From the NCBI GenBank assembly GCA_916610825.1, contig OU744451.1, positions 9,794,989 through 9,858,988 of the forward strand: a stretch of DNA of 64,000 nt. Direction: 5' to 3'. Below, in pieces: positions 11,621-21,170 of the stretch. The position numbers and the translations under genes were made by a program. How positions within the stretch are numbered: position 1 is the first letter of the stretch; every line of letters begins with the position of its first letter. The notes beneath the pieces are model-generated. The model was not told the DNA's origin. It did not search any database and saw only the letters and a list, made by a program, of their open reading frames with translations. This DNA is from Haliclystus octoradiatus (lineage: Eukaryota; Cnidaria; Staurozoa; Stauromedusae; Haliclystidae).

Positions 11621-12059
11621 GGTATGTAAATAGAGAAGGCAAAAGAAGAGATTTAAGCTAGCATGGCGAACGTTGCTCCTTTTATTGTCGAATGTCAAAC
11701 TTTCAGAGCAGGGGAGGAAATATTGTGTAGCAGGACATTCACGAAAGACGAACACACAAAGAAGTTGTGAAGAGATTTTGGAGGCTACATCATTTTTCTT
11801 CGCTCCTTCGTCACTGCTGTATGTTCTGGGTCTGCACACTTCAAGCCTACAGTTTTTACTCGTCTTTTAAACATTAGGGCCTACAGTTTCTTCCTGAAAG
11901 CTATCAAGACGCCTTGAGATTGGAGCAATATAAATAATTCACGGCCAGGCAATAATAAATGAGACGACGACAGATCGATAAAAGACATGTTAGTGTTTAC
12001 AAATCATTACAGCTTATATGTTACTCTATTTCTGAACATATTTGTAGCCGTAACAGGAT

Positions 12060-12207
12060 CATAATAGTAATAGTAATAGTAATGGTAATAGTAATAGTAA
12101 TAGTAATAGTAATAGTAATAGTAATAGTAATAGTAATAGTAATAGTAATAGTAATAGTAATAGTAATTATTATAGTAGTTGTAATAGTAATAGTAATAGT
12201 AATAATG
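12060..12207. repeat. (GTAATA)n microsatellite
   Basis: Long hexanucleotide tract, nearly pure. It produces spurious long VIVIVI and YYYY frames on both strands. Confidence 0.97.
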
Positions 12208-12343
12208 GTATTTATATAGCGCCACTTCTAAAAATTAATCCGGTGGCGATTTACAGTAATTTTAATACGAAATAATAATACTTTTATACGGACAATAGCA
12301 GAGATGTAATATTATTTATTCTTTATATATAATTAATGTGATT

Positions 12344-12726
12344 TCAGTCAAAAATAATGGTGTATTGAATACGTGGGTCATTTGTTGAAAAACTCGCCAG
12401 AACTATTTTTTTCCCTGATCTAACTATTCCTAAATGTGGATGGAAACCCCACCCAGATTTAACGTGTTTGATATAGCCGGAGTTAGGAAATTCAAATTTC
12501 GTGTCTTCTCTGTCACATTCAATTGTTGTTGTAAGTGACGGCCAATATCCTCCATCAGAATTTTTAAAGCATTCATTCCCTGCAGATCTATAAATTCTCC
12601 CATCTGCTATTGAAAATCCTGTATATGGCGACATGATCTCTCCGTCTGGTATTACCATGAAAACAATGTTATCATCATCAATGTTATACTTGAGGTACAT
12701 CCCTGAGCTTGTCTGCATAAATCTCA
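12344..12726 (-). CDS. Exon 5: C-terminal beta-rich, possibly lectin-like domain
   Basis: Acceptor GTTCTGTTTTTTAG leads into phase 1; the exon encodes ~126 residues and ends with a stop at 12344. The sequence has two half-repeats: GFSIADGRIYRSAGNECF, and GYIKHVKSGWGFHPHLG followed by GKKIVLASF. The pattern of turn-rich strands with SGxxxHP and a KIVL strand recalls beta-trefoil-like or lectin-like C-terminal domains seen in cnidarian and other invertebrate secreted proteins. I recall this only from general similarity, so the family is uncertain. Two cysteines (NEC, IEC) could form a disulfide. Confidence 0.6.
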
Positions 12727-15700
12727 CTAAAAAACAGAACAATACACATAATAATAAATAGAAGAACAAATCTAGCATAGTAATTGCGCCATTCTAGATC
12801 TGTGTATCTGAAAACAAGGTATAGGTCAAAAACCTTATTTCGGGCATACACTCCTCTGAGAATACGGCTCAAAACTTTAAACGTCTTTCTTCGTTTAGAT
12901 TCAAACTGAAAATCTAACTCGCAGCTCTATTTTCAGCGAGCTGATTTTACTGATAAATTTGACAGAAATCTTTGCATTCAAAGGAACAAGTAACAGATTT
13001 TCATAAATTGAATAAAATCATATCAAAACCTCTAATTAAACCAGCAGTTCGAATTACCTGCTAAATCACATTAATGCCAACTGAATCTCTAGAATGCATT
13101 GGGATAATTATCGCCATGATATTTTATTCAACTATATAATATCCCATCTGTGTCCACAAAATACAAAATAACCACGCTTTTCATTTTTATTCCATTTGAT
13201 TTAATCAACTGTACTGTAATTAAGCTGGACTGCAGATGTATTATATGCACTGAAGTTGTCACCATACTTGCAATTCGTTTGCAGGACTTCAGATGGGATG
13301 AATAACGAGCTACGACATATCGGAGTCTCTCCGATGATTACCTTGACAGAGATGAAACAAGTGTCACACCTTGGTATTTCATGGCATCGAGGTACAAGTC
13401 GAACACATTTTGGTGTATGGAATTATTTTCTTATCATCGAATAAAATTTCACAATTCACCAATGGTTATTGCTATGATTACTCTTTGCTCTCGAATCATA
13501 AAATATGAGTCTATATGCACTTTTTCTGTTTGCGTTTCATGTTTAAAGTAGCTTCTTTACTGCAGATTTATTCACCTTTTGCGTTTTATAATACAACTTT
13601 GTTTTTCAGTATTTGCATTATCATACTATTTGAAATTATTTAATTAAATTGGTTCTGCGGTAGCTCTGGTATAGCCAGATCAATCTAGTACCTCTGGAAG
13701 TTACGCTGAGTTGGAGCGACACGGTCCCAAAAGCCGATCGCAAGTTGTATGCAATTATGCCAAATTGTACATGGTAATGTGACTATTTTAAATTTATCCA
13801 AACCTCAAGCTTTTGAGGTTCTATTGAAGCTCTAGCAATTCTATTGAAACAAACATAGTACATATAAATATGAAGAGTTCATCAATATTATAACAGATGA
13901 TATGTCGAGTGTATTTTGTTGAATTAGAAATCATTTCGCATATCCTAATTTACTTTGGCTTGCTTGAGAACATTGAAATTGACAACAGTGCAATGATATC
14001 TCTATATTATTACCAATGAACTCATTATACATCTTCATTATTGTAAAATTGCTAGGTTAACATCGATTCTACAAATACATCCTATTCAAGAACTTGTAAT
14101 ATACTGCATGTGCGGCTCTACGTTCTCGACGATTTTCTTCTCTGTTAATATTTTCAAATTAAATCTGCTACAGCCCACTGATCTCCGCGACTTTAACAGT
14201 ATCAGAACAAGAACAAGAAATAAACGGTTATGTTGTAGTATTATGTTTATTTTAAACTTCAGCAATTTTCTGGGTGTAACATGGTGATGATTTTCGATTT
14301 CCAATCAAACTTACCATTGTCGAAATGCCTTATATGAATTTTGTGAATCCCGAAGATCATTTAAAAACGGGTTATAGAATCGCATCGTAGTTAATTCTAT
14401 CTACGCATCTTAACTGCAACTCACCGCTAATTGATCGCGTGACATATATCTATTGATGCGCTTTCCATCGAAAAAGGATAAGCAATGGCGCTGCGTCATG
14501 ATCATTGCGTTTCTTACTCAATGTTTGTCTCTCGTACTTATGTTCTCTTTATGTTAGCAGTTTATCTTAGGCCACGTCTTAGGCATTCAGAAATTAGTCT
14601 GCTAGCAGACTAAAAGTTACTCTATGAAACCTTTCAAACTGCACACATGCTACAAAGAAGAAAGAAATCCTTTCGTTTCCAAGGAACACCCATCATTCGA
14701 CAAGATTACTGTGTTCAAAATTATAATTTTCCTAATATTTAAGTCCTCAAAAATAAATAAATATGAATTATTAAGTAATTCACCTCTTGAACAATTTCTT
14801 GTTTCCTCGATCTGCTCTGTACAATCATTTCCTCCAAAAGATGGCACAGGGTTTGTGCATTGCCTACTTCTGCTTTGCTTTAGAAGTACATGCTCACAGC
14901 CAAACCACTTCGTCCACAAGGACATTCCACCATGAACTGCGTTGAAAATAAAACGTAATCCATTAGTCTATAGTACACGCTGCTTTTTAATTTTGTTAAT
15001 ATAAACTTCAATCAATTGACTTGGATATTTTAAAGCTAAAAATATACTACGTATTATAATACATTCTTCATCGAAGTTTTTATCGATTGATGAAGGCCGA
15101 TTAGCACGATCAAGCATGGTAATCAATAATGCCTTTTTATAGCTTGAATCTCTGATAATGTAATAGTAGACCGTTATCAGGAGCTTTGCGATTAACACTA
15201 GTTTCAATGATATTATTAGTAAACTCCATTGAGACGCCGAGAGGCAACTTATTCTGCACCGCTATTTTCATTGTAGATTTCAATGTCGGATTTCCATTGT
15301 TTAACTTTTGAAGTAGATTATTTGCTTCGTATACGCTTGGCATAATTGTCAAAGTATCATCAACATAACGATAATAACGATCAGGAAGGTTGCTATTTTC
15401 TCTTAATCCGTCTTCTATATGACACATAAAAACGTTCGCCATCAAGGGACCCAATTGCGAACCCATTGCTACGCCATGTATCTGTTCGTACAGATCTCCT
15501 TGAAAAGTAAATAGTTGAAATGGCATGTGAATTACACGACTTCTATGTGTGTACCAATTACGGTAGTTGTATAATTAGTTTCATTATTTTATGTTTTTTT
15601 ATGTTTACTGATTGCTGAACATTTTTCACGCTATACTTTCCCATTTTTATTTCATCCTTATGTTTCTATTTTCGATGTCTTTCCCATCAACAAATAAACC

Positions 15701-18700
15701 AACATGTAAATAAATGAGTACCCCGATAAACAAGCTAAACTGCTTAAGGTGTAAATTGCTATGGGGGACTGGATATTAATCCTTTAAATATGTTTACTAT
15801 TCATTTCTACGTTACAATACATTTCCATGTCTTCTATTTGAAAATTATACATACAACACTACATTCTATCGATCTTAAATTAAAATTTATCTATATACCG
15901 TAATCGATATGGGTTTGGTTAATACATTTGTAGTTTTTCTCAAAAATAAATAGAATGAATGATGATAAGACGGTTAACGCATTCCTCTTTGCCAAAGAAA
16001 AATGATTTTATAGAAAACATAATTTAAAAGGTTTTTAACGTTTTGAAATCTGAAAACGTAATAAAAACATACATAATAGGCTATTGAATTGGGCTCTTTT
16101 CAGTAGCTTTCACATTTTAAGGTGCAATTCTGTACTTTTTCAGTAAAATGAGAAAAATCTAGATTTATCAAGCATCAGGTGAATTTCAGTGTGGTTTCAG
16201 TAGGTTTTCAGTAGCAATTCAATATATCCGAAATTTATAGTATAGTAACTCTGTAGTAAATCCATCTCTACAAGTTCCAAGTGAAATCGACAACACAAGC
16301 ACTATCATACTGCTATTGTGTACATTTGCCATTTTATGAATAATAATCATGGTTCAATTGTTGATTCTGGCTACAATATCAACCCATCTGGCCAACCCAA
16401 AATTTGACTTGGAGTGAATAAATGAGTGTAGGTCACAACTATTTAACCCCTGTCTGATGATGATAAGAGGCTAACTGAAAATACTGTAAACTATCTATGT
16501 CTCGTCTCAGATTATTTATCCTTCATAAGCATTTTTTCAATTAAACATTAATTAACAACATTGTACTAGCCTGCACATGGTTCTTTATTGCAGATCTCTA
16601 TCTTCTCATCAATGCCTGCACATGTTGGACCCCAATCGGAAGGAGGAGGATTGTCACACGTTCGAGTTTCCTGCTGCTCTCCCATACCACAAGTAACGCT
16701 GCAAAAACCAATTATGTGCCATGACGACCACCCTCCAACAACTATATTGGGGAAAAGATGAAATATACCGATAAATCTAATCTGTATTCCCACTGTCAGT
16801 GCTCTGCATTAAACATGTTAACGGATGTCTTATTTAACAGATTGATATTTTTCGGTTGTAAATAGTATTTTCAAGATTATTTTCAGAGAAATGTGCCCTC
16901 ACTGCAACGCTCTTTCCCAACTACGGGAAAATATTATGAAAAAAATATATATATACTGTTAGTAATGTACCAATATACTACAAAGTAGAATGATTGCTAA
17001 ACAATAAATCAGTGCATCACTATATCAATATGTCACCTGGAATCACCACTTTCTGATGTACCTGGATAGTAGAATTAGAAAAAATTCATTATTATATAAA
17101 AAAAATGTTTCCTTTCAAACAAGTTGAGGAAGATGTCTTCCAAGCTCAATGTGTAATTTCTATCATCTATTCAAATATAAGTACACATAGTTTATTTATT
17201 TCTAGACAGTATAGATAATATAATATAAAGATACGACCAGTGTATATCATATATTACTCATGCATAAGAAGGTGTAATGATCTTGTAAAGCGCAACTCAG
17301 AGTTTTTAGTTTACATTGGTTCGTAAATAAGCTATGAGGGTGAGTACACTAAATTATTTTAGAACATATATGTATTTGCTACGAACTATTCTTGCAATTT
17401 GAAAGACTTATTGTCTAAATGTTTGCTAATTTCCTATTTATTACGCATTGTATGTGATGTAGAAGAGCAGATTATTCAATTTATGATAATTTTTTAGGAT
17501 GTTGTTAACTTTCATATGGAGAAATGGTTTTGTTATTTGAAATTTTAGCGGTTCATTTTGTTCATGTTTTGATTTTGTAGTTTATTGAGAGCTTTCCTTC
17601 CTATGCCAGGAATTTTGTTTTTATATACCTATAGATAGGAACTTGAGAAAATTGGTCATTTATTGACGAGGGGATGTATTAAAAAGGAAATTATGATATG
17701 TTATGTTTCCACAGTTATTAAACCAGTAAAAGTTAGACAATTGTTTTTGAATTGTTAATTTGTGCAAAAACAATTCGATACACTACAAAGACTATAGAAT
17801 GAACAGCAGCCTTGACCAGCAAATTTTTGTCTTTGCAATCTGGACCCAGATTTCAGTCACTCGTTTTCATGATTCACGGCCCGTCTTTGTGTCTCCTTTG
17901 CACACAAACGCGATTTTCTAAAACTATTTCGTAAAATGAACATTGAAGCATCTTTGCTGAGTTTTTACCAATAAACTGGCTTGAAAAGTTACAAGAGCAA
18001 CAGAGGTGGACATCGTAAGTGCGAATAACTACATACGAATTGTGGACGGAAGACAGAGTTGCAAACTACAACTGAACTTATTCAAATTTCATGTTGGCGT
18101 TTACTGTTTACTCGATACAAGAATAGTGGGGATTGAAATAACGGGAATAGATTTGTTAGCATTCAGAATCGAAATTTATCACCGAAACAAAATGAAATCA
18201 TAACACCAGGTTAATTCCGTTTTTTAATATGGCTACTTTGATCATTGATTCACTGTCAAATTTTGAAATATTTATTTTCGTAAACAAGTCAGGCTTCCTC
18301 TGAAAATAGTACATACCTGTGTATATTTTATATTGTATTGTTTTACTGTAGCATTTATACACAAAAATTGTGAAAGTTTGAATCATATGAATTCAATTAG
18401 TATTGTTTTGAAAGTACATTTTATTCAAGTTTTTTTTCGTCAAACTTCTCAGATAATCTCGGACTGTGTCTCTCACTTCGCTATTTATTTGCAAGCCGTA
18501 TATATTTCTTGGCTATCTATATAGTCATAGACTTTGCGTTTCGACATGGTGGTATGTACTTGCACCTATCAATGTTTGTAAGCATTAAGATTTATTTCAA
18601 ACTGAAAATGACAAACCAGACAATTTTCTCAACCTAATTGTCATGCCCGTAGAAACAGCCACGAGAACAATGCTCTGACGTAGGCGCCAAGGTCACTTTC

Positions 18701-19849
18701 CAAACGTTAGCCTCGTTTCTTGTAATCAAAACAACGTAACAAAGCAAAGGCTATTGGTCATTCGACGCTCCTTAAATAGGTTTGTTTACTGGCTCGGATA
18801 TTTCTGCTGCAAGCCATTTGATTTATTTTGAACAACTGAGTAACTGCAAAACACGATAACTCAATGAAATTGTATATTACTCTACAAATATTCACTGTAT
18901 TTGCTTCTTACGTGCTAGTTTATGCCATATTTAAATATTTATCGGTTGTATTGTATTTTCATAAATTTCTTGAAATTGACGGGGTCAAGCTTCGTTATGA
19001 GGAAATGGCGTTATTGGCGTAATCTTTCTTTGTTTCATTTTTTTTTGCGTTCACGGCTTTTTACGAAATTCTTCAAATCATAGGTAAGACTCATTTCCTT
19101 TACTTTTCCCAGTCATTTTCCATAATAAATAACACACACAGGAAAGTAATTTTTGTTTTAAGATAAGTCCTTGTGACGTCATGAAATTAAGAGAATTACA
19201 TACTTGATCATGGATCGTAATATCAACAAATGCTCTGAAAATGTGTAGCACATAGTCACAAATCGGGGCTGGTTATGTTCTAAATAGTTCATACTTTTCG
19301 TGAACTATGCTCTGATAGCACCACTCGAGACACTACAGGAGAAAACTTGAAGCCGGGAATTACTTGCCGAGATGGCTTGTAATTTTCTGATGCCTTCTGG
19401 TTTTCTCCTTAGGTGCCGCTCGTGGTGCTATAACTGCATATTTCACGGAAAATATGAACTATTTCTTTAAGGTTACCATAATATTCATAATTCCTCTGTG
19501 CATGTTTGGATAGAGATTATCTGAATCTTACGGTAAACATTTTGTTGTTATCATCATGAAACATCATCTGTCTTTCCTCCATTTGGTTTTGATGAAGATA
19601 TATTTTACATCGCATTCCATCATAATTCTGCAATTGATTCCATTCGATTGTAACACATTCACTTTTCCATGAAGAACATTTCAGCCCACATTGTATATGA
19701 GAAATAGCTGTTACATATATTGACGATGTATATATTATGATTTGAGAATTTGTAATGGGTTTTGTTAGCAAGGATACTGGCTGGCCAGATACAAATACAA
19801 AGAATGATATGATAAACGACATACGGCTTGATAGCTTAGGTATATTCAT
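12344..19849 (-). CDS. Secreted PAN-TSP1-TSP1 protein with beta-rich C-terminal domain (5-exon model)
   Basis: Proposed gene of ~350 residues joining exons 19849-19532, 18299-18254, 16741-16571, 14936-14784 and 12726-12344. Order: signal peptide, PAN/Apple-like module, short linker, two thrombospondin type 1 (TSP1) repeats, C-terminal ~120-residue domain. TSP1 and PAN modules are known in extracellular adhesion, matrix and recognition proteins, so the product is likely secreted. Support: every TSP1 boundary is phase 1, the classic signature of shuffled extracellular modules, and all exons are in order on one strand. A good acceptor (TTTTAATTTCAG) lies ~37 bp before the ATG and could be a 5'UTR intron end or a trans-splice site. 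Weak points: exon 2 is a 46-nt guess needed to fix the phase, and the intron after exon 3 needs a GC donor. Exact ligand and family are unknown. Confidence 0.65.
12727..14783 (-). other. Intron 4 of the PAN-TSP1 gene
   Basis: About 2.06 kb between donor GTGAAT (14783) and acceptor at 12727. No exon recognised inside. A GC-richer patch at ~13660-13750 contains the imperfect palindrome CTCTGGTATAGCCAGA; its meaning is unclear. Confidence 0.5.
14784..14936 (-). CDS. Exon 4: second TSP1 repeat, lacking one disulfide pair
   Basis: Symmetric 1-1 phase exon of 153 nt with acceptor TTTTCAACGCAG and donor GTGAAT. It encodes HGGMSLWTKWFGCEH, then QSRSRQC, NPVPSFGGNDC and EETRNCSR, a clear TSP1 frame (WxxW, RSRxC, GGxxC, ExxxC). 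Of the six canonical cysteines, positions 2 and 6 are missing while 1, 3, 4 and 5 remain. Since the usual pairs are 1-5, 2-6 and 3-4, exactly one bridge is lost as a unit, which argues for a constrained variant rather than random decay. Confidence 0.75.
14968..15526 (-). pseudogene. Truncated Penelope-like RT fragment in intron 3
   Basis: Two frames (15526-15137 and 15207-14968) correspond to residues ~344-530 of the Penelope protein at the right edge of the window. Shared motifs are LFTFQGDLYEQI, GVAMGSQLGPLMANVFM, YYRYVDDTLTIMP (catalytic YVDD), then after a frameshift KKALLITMLDRANR and KYPSQLIEVYINK. Both ends are truncated and the GIY-YIG nuclease is absent. It lies in the same orientation as the host gene, and its 3' end is only ~30-45 bp from the acceptor of exon 4. 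Confidence 0.9.
15527..16570 (-). other. Intron 3, upstream part
   Basis: Non-coding; the intron opens at 16570 with GC instead of GT (GCAG|GCTAGT on the minus strand). I see no other element in this stretch. Confidence 0.45.
16571..16741 (-). CDS. Exon 3: first TSP1 repeat, complete
   Basis: A 171-nt exon with acceptor TTTTCCCCAATATAG, phase 1 at both ends. It encodes VGGWSSWHIIGFCSVTCGMG, then ETRTC, GPTC, EKIEIC and KEPC, with all six TSP1 cysteines. WSSW is a potential C-mannosylation site and CSVTCG matches the O-fucosylation consensus CxxS/TCG. The end needs a GC donor; the joined sequence then reads EPCAVHGG, just like the usual link between tandem TSP1 domains. Without splicing the frame hits a stop two codons later, so a truncated form ending here is the alternative. 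Confidence 0.8.
16742..18253 (-). other. Intron 2 (proposed)
   Basis: About 1.5 kb without a recognised gene or repeat. Short open frames here lack start context and similarity. Confidence 0.4.
18254..18299 (-). CDS. Exon 2: possible 46-nt linker exon
   Basis: Acceptor ACTATTTTCAG and donor GTGAAT bound a 46-nt piece reading RKPDLFTKINISKFD. It starts in phase 0 (matching exon 1) and ends in phase 1 (matching exon 3), which is what the model needs. The support is only phase and splice consensus; a different or longer exon could do the same. Confidence 0.35.
18700..18864 (+). promoter_or_regulatory. Possible plus-strand promoter
   Basis: A locally GC-richer patch with GACGTAGGCGCC, an ATTGG (inverted CCAAT) at ~18753 and a TATA-like TTAAATAG at ~18772, ~90 bp before an ATG. 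It would lie inside intron 1 of the minus-strand gene. Suggestive only. Confidence 0.25.
18864..19022 (+). CDS. Small hydrophobic ORF, 52 aa
   Basis: ATG-initiated frame behind the promoter-like patch. Residues 5-35 are strongly hydrophobic (LQIFTVFASYVLVYAIF), fitting a signal anchor, followed by a charged tail EIDGVKLRYEEMALLA. I do not recognise it. It is antisense within intron 1 of the PAN-TSP1 gene. AT-rich DNA gives hydrophobic frames by chance, so it may be no gene. Confidence 0.2.
   Translation: MKLYITLQIFTVFASYVLVYAIFKYLSVVLYFHKFLEIDGVKLRYEEMALLA
19030..19284 (+). repeat. Dispersed repeat, copy 1
   Basis: Matches 54765-55175: shared GTTCACGGCTTTTTACGAAAT, AATAAATAACA, TTGTGACGTCATG and ATCAACAAATGCTCTGAAAA. 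The other copy carries ~110 extra bp in the middle. Non-coding. Confidence 0.75.
19282..19464. mobile_element. MITE-like hairpin (~180 bp)
   Basis: Two ~62-bp arms (19285-19348 and 19399-19461) are imperfect reverse complements, starting TAGTTCATA and ending TATGAACTA, with GGAGAAAAC inside. Length and structure fit a miniature inverted-repeat element. It lies directly after the dispersed repeat, in intron 1 close to exon 1. Confidence 0.7.
19532..19849 (-). CDS. Exon 1: signal peptide and PAN/Apple-like domain
   Basis: Starts at ATG 19849 and ends at donor GTAAGA after 106 codons, phase 0. Residues ~9-22 (RMSFIISFFVFVSG) form a signal peptide with cleavage near SGQ. The following ~80 residues carry HIQCGLKCSSWKSECVTIEW and MRCKIY: cysteines at ~54, 58, 65 and 81 match the CxxxC...C...C spacing of invertebrate PAN/Apple modules, which bind protein or carbohydrate outside the cell. 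A preceding GTG is not used as start in a eukaryote. Confidence 0.75.
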
Positions 19850-21170
19850 CACTCTGAATTAATTATTGAGGTAGTTTCCTGAAATTAAAATGTTTATAGA
19901 TTAATTAATATGCTTGTACTATACAAACTTCGGGAATTTTTGCACCGACGAGGATTAGAGGTCTCCGGAGCAAAAGTAGAACTAGGTTGCTGGTGTAAAA
20001 TTCAAAGCAACATTAACTGTTGATGCAAATGAAAGTATTGAAGTACAGAATGGGAGAAAAAAGGAGTATGAAAGATTATTTTAAGTAGATGGAAAGAAGC
20101 TTCCAGCTATATTAGTGGATATCGATCATCAGCTTTGATTAATGGGGAAGTTGGAATTTATCCCAGGCCACACATCTATTTTTTTATATTGACTTATCGA
20201 GGAGTTCCTCCTCTGAGATTTCTTCTAGGAAATATATTCTGTATTCTGCAATGCTAGGAAAGAGGATGCTGCGTGACTGCAAGGAAGGAGAAGCATTCGA
20301 TTACTTAGATTGTAAATGGCTGGATGACATTGCTTTTTGAAAGCGAAATGTTTCCCGTTCCAAGAATGGACAACGTTCCATTATGTTTGGATTACCGCAG
20401 AAAATTCTATTGGAAATAGCAGTAGTTACGTAATGGAATAAAATGCAGATCTTACAAGTTACTTTGTAATTAGCACGTGAAAATCATGATAAGTGACATA
20501 TAAAGTCACATGTAATAACTAAACAACTCTGTATTCAGTTAGAAGTGTCCCCATAGGAAGCTTAATAGGGGATTCTCACCAAAACAATACTTCCGATATT
20601 TCCTCATATATCGTTAAAGTATACATTTAAAAGTAATGTCTGAAAAATAATTTTCTAAATATCAAGAAATGAGTATGTAATTAATGTTTGAAAATCCTCA
20701 ACCGATAACGCGGGAAGAATCGAATATATTGGCGTGGCATCACTTTGACGTCAATATCCAGCCGAACCGTGCGGCTGGAACAGCTCTTGCAATAATATGT
20801 TGATAATCTCTGTGTATGGTATTGTGGCTCAACCCATGAGAAACACAACAATTATGGAAATCTTGGTTTTACCTTCTAACAAAATCAGCTGGCTCAGCTG
20901 CCTCCTCCTAATGCATCTTTTCTATTGGGTAAAGTAACTGTCATTACAATTACAATACATATTTGAATCATTCTCTGTGTTACTGTGTAGTCTGGACATG
21001 TTGTCTATTGGCACTTTTTTACTGATTTGGCCATTTTCTTACAGATTTATCTGACATGCTCATATCTTTTGGTAGTATTATACTTTTTTGTCAGGCGATT
21101 TTCTCATATATTTGTTGCAAGCAACGACATGGATTATTCGTCTTTGCATACATTAGCTATTAGAGTATTA
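19850..21170. other. Upstream region, no gene recognised
   Basis: Contains the probable 5' leader acceptor of the minus-strand gene (~19875) and a hairpin CCAGCCGAACCGTGCGGCTGG at ~20758. Some segments at 20030-20450 look like decayed coding sequence but no frame stays open and nothing is recognisable. Confidence 0.4.

Noticed and set aside
12007-12225. Poly-tyrosine and poly-(IV) frames on both strands
   Set aside because: Direct translation of a (GTAATA)n microsatellite.
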